The position numbers and the translations under genes are program-made. Positions 60,613 to 64,000 of a DNA stretch of 64,000 nucleotides are shown here, piece by piece; position 1 is the first letter of the stretch, and each line of letters begins with the position of its first letter. The notes below the pieces were generated by a model, which saw only the letters and a list, made by a program, of their open reading frames with translations, was not told where the DNA came from and did not search any database. Origin of the DNA: CAXBCP01 sp963977005 (GTDB lineage: Bacteria > Pseudomonadota > Alphaproteobacteria > MPNO01 > UBA830). The stretch covers positions 1-64,000 of the forward strand of contig CAXBMQ010000008.1 of the NCBI GenBank assembly GCA_963977005.1, given 5' to 3'.

Positions 60613-61328
60613 GTTCGCGGAAATCCGCTTTGCCGCCGCAGCCGGAACGCGAAGCCGGCGCCCGGGCGGTCCGCCCCTGGGACGCCGCGACAATTATCAT
60701 CTGGCGCCGCCAGGGACGCCGGATCGAAGTGCTGATGGGCGAGCGCCACCGCGCGCACAAGTTCCTGCCGCATCGCTATGTGTTTCCCGGCGGCCGCGTC
60801 GACCCGTCCGACGCCCGGGTAAGGGCCGGTAGCGACCTGGACCCGGCCGTCGCCGCACAGCTTTCGCGCACGACACGTAACGGCCGGGCGCGGTCTATCG
60901 CGATCGCCGCCATCCGCGAGACGTTCGAGGAAACCGGGCTGATCATCGGCGCGGACGACCCGCTACCGCACCGGCCACCGCCGCAGGGATGGGAGACGTT
61001 TTTCGGCGCGGGATATGCGCCGGCGCTCGACCGGCTAGACTATATTGCGCGCGCGATTACCCCGGTATTCCGGCCGATGCGTTTCGATGCACGGTTCTTC
61101 ATGGTGGAGGCGGGCGATGTCGTCGGCGATCTGCAGGGGTCGGGGGAGCTTGAAAACCTCGACTGGATCCCGATCCGGGAAACGCAGGAATTCGAACTCG
61201 CGATGGTCACGCGGAACGTGCTGTCCTACGCGGAAAGCCTGATCCTTGAGCCGCCGCGACAGTCGGCAAGCCGGAAGATTCCTTTTTTCAAACACTTCCG
61301 GGGCGGCCACCAGAAGATCATGCAGTAG
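60609..61328 (+). CDS. NUDIX hydrolase with an enlarged Nudix box
   Basis: A 239-residue NUDIX protein. FPGGRVDPSD near 59-68 and RETFEETGLIIG near 103-114 are the two halves of the Nudix box, separated by about 28 extra residues (a feature of NUDT19/CoA-type members). Metal ligands would be the glutamates of REtfEEtG. GTG start overlaps fni by four bases; GAGAAAG precedes it. It hydrolyses a nucleoside diphosphate linked to another moiety, possibly CoA or a sugar, not identifiable here. Confidence 0.85.
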   Translation: MSSRKSALPPQPEREAGARAVRPWDAATIIIWRRQGRRIEVLMGERHRAHKFLPHRYVFPGGRVDPSDARVRAGSDLDPAVAAQLSRTTRNGRARSIAIAAIRETFEETGLIIGADDPLPHRPPPQGWETFFGAGYAPALDRLDYIARAITPVFRPMRFDARFFMVEAGDVVGDLQGSGELENLDWIPIRETQEFELAMVTRNVLSYAESLILEPPRQSASRKIPFFKHFRGGHQKIMQ

Positions 61329-61361
61329 CGGCGGTCTTCGAGACTGCCGCCGGGCTGTCGC

Positions 61362-62126
61362 CTACATGTTCATGACGTCGGGGCGTTGCCGGGCGAGCCG
61401 GCGCATCAGGTAGGTCCAGCCGCGTCCGAACGCTTTGTCATTAAACAGAAATTCCTTGGTGCGCTGGCTGCCCTCGGCGGATGGCGGCGACAGCGTGCCC
61501 GCCGCTTTCGCCATCAACAGCATTTCGGCTTCCTTTTCCATGGTGTCGGCCAGGATGACCGCCGCGGGAATGGAGGAGGCTGCCGTCAGAAGCCCGTGGT
61601 TTTTCAGAACCATGCAGGATTTCCGGCCCAGCGCGCGGGCCATCGCCGCACCGGGCCCCTTGCCCAGCGCGACACCATCGTCTTCATCGAACAGGACGCA
61701 TTCTTCATGCAGCCGTGCACCGCCCTGGGTAATGACTTCTATGTTTTCGCCCAGCGCGCTGAGCGCCGTGACGTGCTTCGCATGGGTGTGAAGAATACAG
61801 GTAACGTCGGGCCGCGCGGTATAGATCTGCGTGTGGATATGAAGCGTCGGATTGACGTCGACGTTCTCTCCCGACAGGACGTTGAGTTCGAAATCTGCCT
61901 CATGGATCAGATCGGGCGTCACTTCGCCGAAGCCGAAATTGTGAACGTGAAAAAAGAACGTCTCCGCGCCGGGCAGGCGCGCCGTGAGATGGCTGCCCAT
62001 GCCGCTGGGCTGGCCCAGCATATCGACCATGTGAAACGCGAACAGAAGCTGCTGGCGGAGTGAAGCGACCGCGTCGTCGGGATCGACCTTGCGGATGTCG
62101 GGCATGCGAATAATCTGGCCGCTCAT
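61362..62126 (-). CDS. Class II aldolase/adducin family protein
   Basis: A 254-residue protein of the aldolase/adducin fold. GSHLTARLPG near 44-53, ILHTHAKHV near 110-118 and LKNHGLLTAAS near 173-183 give candidate zinc ligands H112, H114 and H176. It is a paralogue of the protein at 3051-3866, with a different N-terminus. It converges on the NUDIX gene over a 33-base gap containing a 10-bp hairpin (61328-61350) without a T tract. Substrate unknown. Confidence 0.86.
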   Translation of the reverse strand: MSGQIIRMPDIRKVDPDDAVASLRQQLLFAFHMVDMLGQPSGMGSHLTARLPGAETFFFHVHNFGFGEVTPDLIHEADFELNVLSGENVDVNPTLHIHTQIYTARPDVTCILHTHAKHVTALSALGENIEVITQGGARLHEECVLFDEDDGVALGKGPGAAMARALGRKSCMVLKNHGLLTAASSIPAAVILADTMEKEAEMLLMAKAAGTLSPPSAEGSQRTKEFLFNDKAFGRGWTYLMRRLARQRPDVMNM

Positions 62127-62158
62127 AATGAGAACTCCCTTTTATCGGTTTTATCGGT

Positions 62159-62584
62159 CTATTTCTTGACCAGCTTGAGTTTGCGGTTCAGCACCGTGAC
62201 CGCATCCTTGAGTGAATCGCTGCGCTTCAGCCTTTCGCGGCCGTGAAAGACCACGAACTCGGTTTTCCCGCCGGAGGTCTGGTGCTTGATGACGGTAAAC
62301 GCCGGCTGACGGCTGTTGTTCCGGTAAATCAGGAAGGCGGCGAGCGTCGGATCGTGGCGGATCGCGTAATCCTTCCATTCTCCGCTCATGACCCGGCGGC
62401 TGTAGACTGTCAGAAGCTGCTCGAGTTCCCGCTTGTTGAAGCAGATATCGGGCTTGAACCGCCGGTTGGCGTTCTTGTAGTCCGAAAGGCTGACAACGGT
62501 GACCATCGGCGCGGGCGAAACCCCTGTTTCTGACGACTTCGTGACAGCAATTATCCCCATTTCGCGCGCTTCGTCCAGTCGCAT
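62159..62584 (-). CDS. DUF2794 family protein
   Basis: A 141-residue protein of DUF2794, a family characteristic of alphaproteobacteria. CFNKRELEQLLTVYSRRVMSGEWKDYAI near 50-77, AAFLIYRNNSRQPAFTVIKHQ near 83-103 and FHGRERLKRSDSLKDAVTVL near 116-135 are its conserved segments. The start at 62584 is chosen over 62623 because GGGAA lies upstream. Function unknown. Confidence 0.82.
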   Translation of the reverse strand: MRLDEAREMGIIAVTKSSETGVSPAPMVTVVSLSDYKNANRRFKPDICFNKRELEQLLTVYSRRVMSGEWKDYAIRHDPTLAAFLIYRNNSRQPAFTVIKHQTSGGKTEFVVFHGRERLKRSDSLKDAVTVLNRKLKLVKK

Positions 62585-62735
62585 GGAACAATTCCCGCGT
62601 TCGCGGAGCCGACTGATGCCCAATTCGGGAAAGCGGCCCCTAAATTATTAATTCAAAAGCGAAAATGGTTGTTTGCTACCGTTCCATGGCCCCGTTATCT
62701 TACCGGCCATTTTCCGAAAATGTGCGGAGAGCCCC

Positions 62736-63389
62736 GTGGGCGATATATTTCGTGAAGTCGACGAAGAACTAAAGCAGGAACGCTACGAAAAACTGTGGCG
62801 CAGCTATGGCAAGTACGTCATCGCCGGCGCCGTTGTCGTTGTGGCGGCGGTTGCCGGGTGGAAGGCCTGGGAGAGCTATCAGACCGATCAGCGCTACGCG
62901 GAAGGCAAAAGGTTCGCCGCCGCCGCCGAACTGATGCAGGACGGCAAGTCCGGCGAAGCTTCTGCGGCGTTTTCGGCGCTGGCCGCCGATGCGGGGTCCG
63001 GTTACGGAATCCTCGCCCGGTTCTACCAGGCGTCGCTCGTCGCCAAGGGCGGCGATGCCGCCGGCGCGATAGGCATCTATGACGGGATCGCAGACGATGG
63101 GTCGGTTCCCGGCTCCATGCGCGACCTGGCCGTTGTGCTGGGTGCGTTTCAGGCCCTGCGCGTGCCGTCGATCGATGCCGCGACGATCGAAGCGAAAATT
63201 CAGCCGATGAGCGCTGCCGGAAAGACTTATCGGCACATTGCTCTCGAGATTCTCGCACTGACTGCCCAGCGCGCCGGTGACATGGACAAGGCGCGTGCGA
63301 ATTACCGGGCGATTGTCGACGATGCGGCATCCCCGCCGGGTATCCGCGCCCGCGCATCGCAGATGCTCAACATCCTCGGCGCGTCCTGA
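62736..63389 (+). CDS. Membrane-anchored tetratricopeptide-like protein (YfgM/DUF2133 type)
   Basis: A 217-residue protein: a cytoplasmic N-terminus (DIFREVDEELKQERYEKLWRSYG), one transmembrane helix at about 28-45, and a periplasmic TPR-like part to the end. This is the YfgM (ancillary SecYEG subunit) pattern. GTG start with GGAGAGCCCC upstream. It is followed 14 bases later by bamB, the usual order in many proteobacteria, so both likely help outer-membrane protein traffic. Confidence 0.88.
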   Translation: MGDIFREVDEELKQERYEKLWRSYGKYVIAGAVVVVAAVAGWKAWESYQTDQRYAEGKRFAAAAELMQDGKSGEASAAFSALAADAGSGYGILARFYQASLVAKGGDAAGAIGIYDGIADDGSVPGSMRDLAVVLGAFQALRVPSIDAATIEAKIQPMSAAGKTYRHIALEILALTAQRAGDMDKARANYRAIVDDAASPPGIRARASQMLNILGAS

Positions 63390-63403
63390 CCGGGAGCAGA
63401 TCT

Positions 63404-64000
63404 GTGTTTGCCGCATTTCCGAATGTCCGCTTGATTGCTGTTTCGGCGGCAATGCTGTTGCTGGCAGGTTGTGAGGGCTGGCTCGGCGGCAGCGTGAACA
63501 AGCCGCTCGAAGGCGAGCGTATCGACGTGCTGCGCGGCGGCGGGGCGATTTCGCCGGACGAACGGATCAAGGACCTGAAGATCCTGTTGCCCCGGCCCGA
63601 CGTGAACGACGAATGGCCGCAGGCCGGCGGCTATCCCAATCACGCCATGCACCATCTTGCCGCATCGGGGCCGCTCGCCCGTCAATGGAGCACGGATATC
63701 GGCGAGGGGTCGAGCGACGAAGCGCAGTTGCTGGCGCAACCGGTCATCGCCGGGGGCAGGATCTATACCGTCGATATCGACGCCGAGGTCAGCGCATTCG
63801 ACCAGAAAAGCGGCAACCGCCTCTGGCGCGTCGAACTGTCGAAAAACGACGATAACGAGGGCATTCTCGGGGGCGGTATTGCCGTCAGCGACGGGCGTGT
63901 CTTCGCGACGACGGGTTTTGCCGATGTGGTCGCGCTCGACGCGCAGACCGGCAAGGAAATATGGCGCAAGCGCCTGTCCGGTCCGATGCGCGCTGCCCCG
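63404..64000 (+). CDS. bamB: Outer membrane protein assembly factor BamB, 5' part
   Basis: An open frame from GTG 63404 to the end of the window, 199 codons, not closed. A signal peptide ends in lipobox LAGC (C23 of the encoded protein), so a lipoprotein. The blades start with QWSTDIGEG, then VIAGGRIYTVDIDAEVSAFDQKSGNRLWRVEL and VALDAQTGKEIWRK: PQQ/beta-propeller repeats. It binds BamA and its insertase role is outer-membrane barrel assembly. The remainder lies beyond the window. Confidence 0.93.
   Translation, partial: MFAAFPNVRLIAVSAAMLLLAGCEGWLGGSVNKPLEGERIDVLRGGGAISPDERIKDLKILLPRPDVNDEWPQAGGYPNHAMHHLAASGPLARQWSTDIGEGSSDEAQLLAQPVIAGGRIYTVDIDAEVSAFDQKSGNRLWRVELSKNDDNEGILGGGIAVSDGRVFATTGFADVVALDAQTGKEIWRKRLSGPMRAAP

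Noticed and set aside
61328..61350. Hairpin between the NUDIX and aldolase genes as a terminator
   Set aside because: A 10-bp stem with one G-T pair but no T tract on either strand, so Rho-independent termination is not supported.
1..64000. CRISPR arrays, insertion sequences, rRNA genes
   Set aside because: No regularly spaced repeats, transposase genes, or rRNA segments were seen; only one tRNA was found.

Overview
The window is GC-rich chromosomal DNA that reads as an alphaproteobacterium, probably Rhodospirillales-like. The signs are a CckA-type hybrid kinase, two perfect TTAA-N7-TTAA CtrA boxes, a GcrA-type domain, GANTC sites, a DUF2794 protein, the recA-alaS and ppx-rlmE-guaB-guaA orders, a TPR-bamB pair and a TRAP transporter. 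No species is named because only the sequence was read.

Layout. 0-4.8 kb: a YgiC/YgiB-type pair, a zinc alcohol dehydrogenase with a class II aldolase, a secreted CIA30-domain protein and a candidate sRNA. 4.9-11.7 kb: a probable catabolic cluster (MarR regulator, luciferase-type monooxygenase, CoA ligase, two alpha/beta hydrolases, FAH-family hydrolase, VOC protein) with two matched operators in the divergent promoter region. 11.7-25.1 kb: NhaA, then leucine-catabolism genes (ivd, mccB, mccA) interleaved with a TRAP operon, a spike-like secreted protein, a GAF histidine kinase and a nucleoside transporter. 25.1-35.2 kb: a methyltransferase divergent from cckA, a SelW-type selenoprotein gene hidden by its in-frame UGA, recA, alaS and a well-formed 455-residue protein I do not recognise. 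35.2-49.3 kb: a LOG-type hydrolase, diheme cytochrome c, LysM protein, a gene with tandem CtrA boxes, an acyl-CoA synthetase, a PadR-HlyD-RND efflux operon followed by an envelope lipoprotein/M48 protease operon, a structured intergenic region with a second candidate sRNA, and tRNA-Gln(CTG). 49.5-54.5 kb: ppx, rlmE, guaB, guaA. 54.5-57.9 kb: an AT-rich island behind guaA with a DUF2290/helicase pair, a probable anti-phage module. 58-64 kb: a minimal GcrA-like protein, a DUF3891 protein, a membrane protein-fni-NUDIX operon, a second class II aldolase, a DUF2794 protein and the start of a TPR-bamB operon that runs off the end.

How the genes work together. The housekeeping backbone covers purine synthesis, recombination, translation, isoprenoid isomerisation and outer-membrane assembly, with leucine and unidentified carboxylate or ring catabolism around it. 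Cell-cycle control appears three times: cckA, CtrA boxes and the GcrA-like protein.

The most notable items are the selenoprotein with its SECIS hairpin; an RNA of three hairpins repeating one C-rich loop ahead of a terminator; a 22-bp tandem duplication that puts a lipoprotein signal peptide out of frame; the DUF2290/helicase island; a periplasmic coiled-coil/beta-repeat protein ending in a PAAR-like tail; and GGGGCC-type tandem repeats ahead of cckA. No CRISPR array, insertion sequence, integrase or rRNA was seen.
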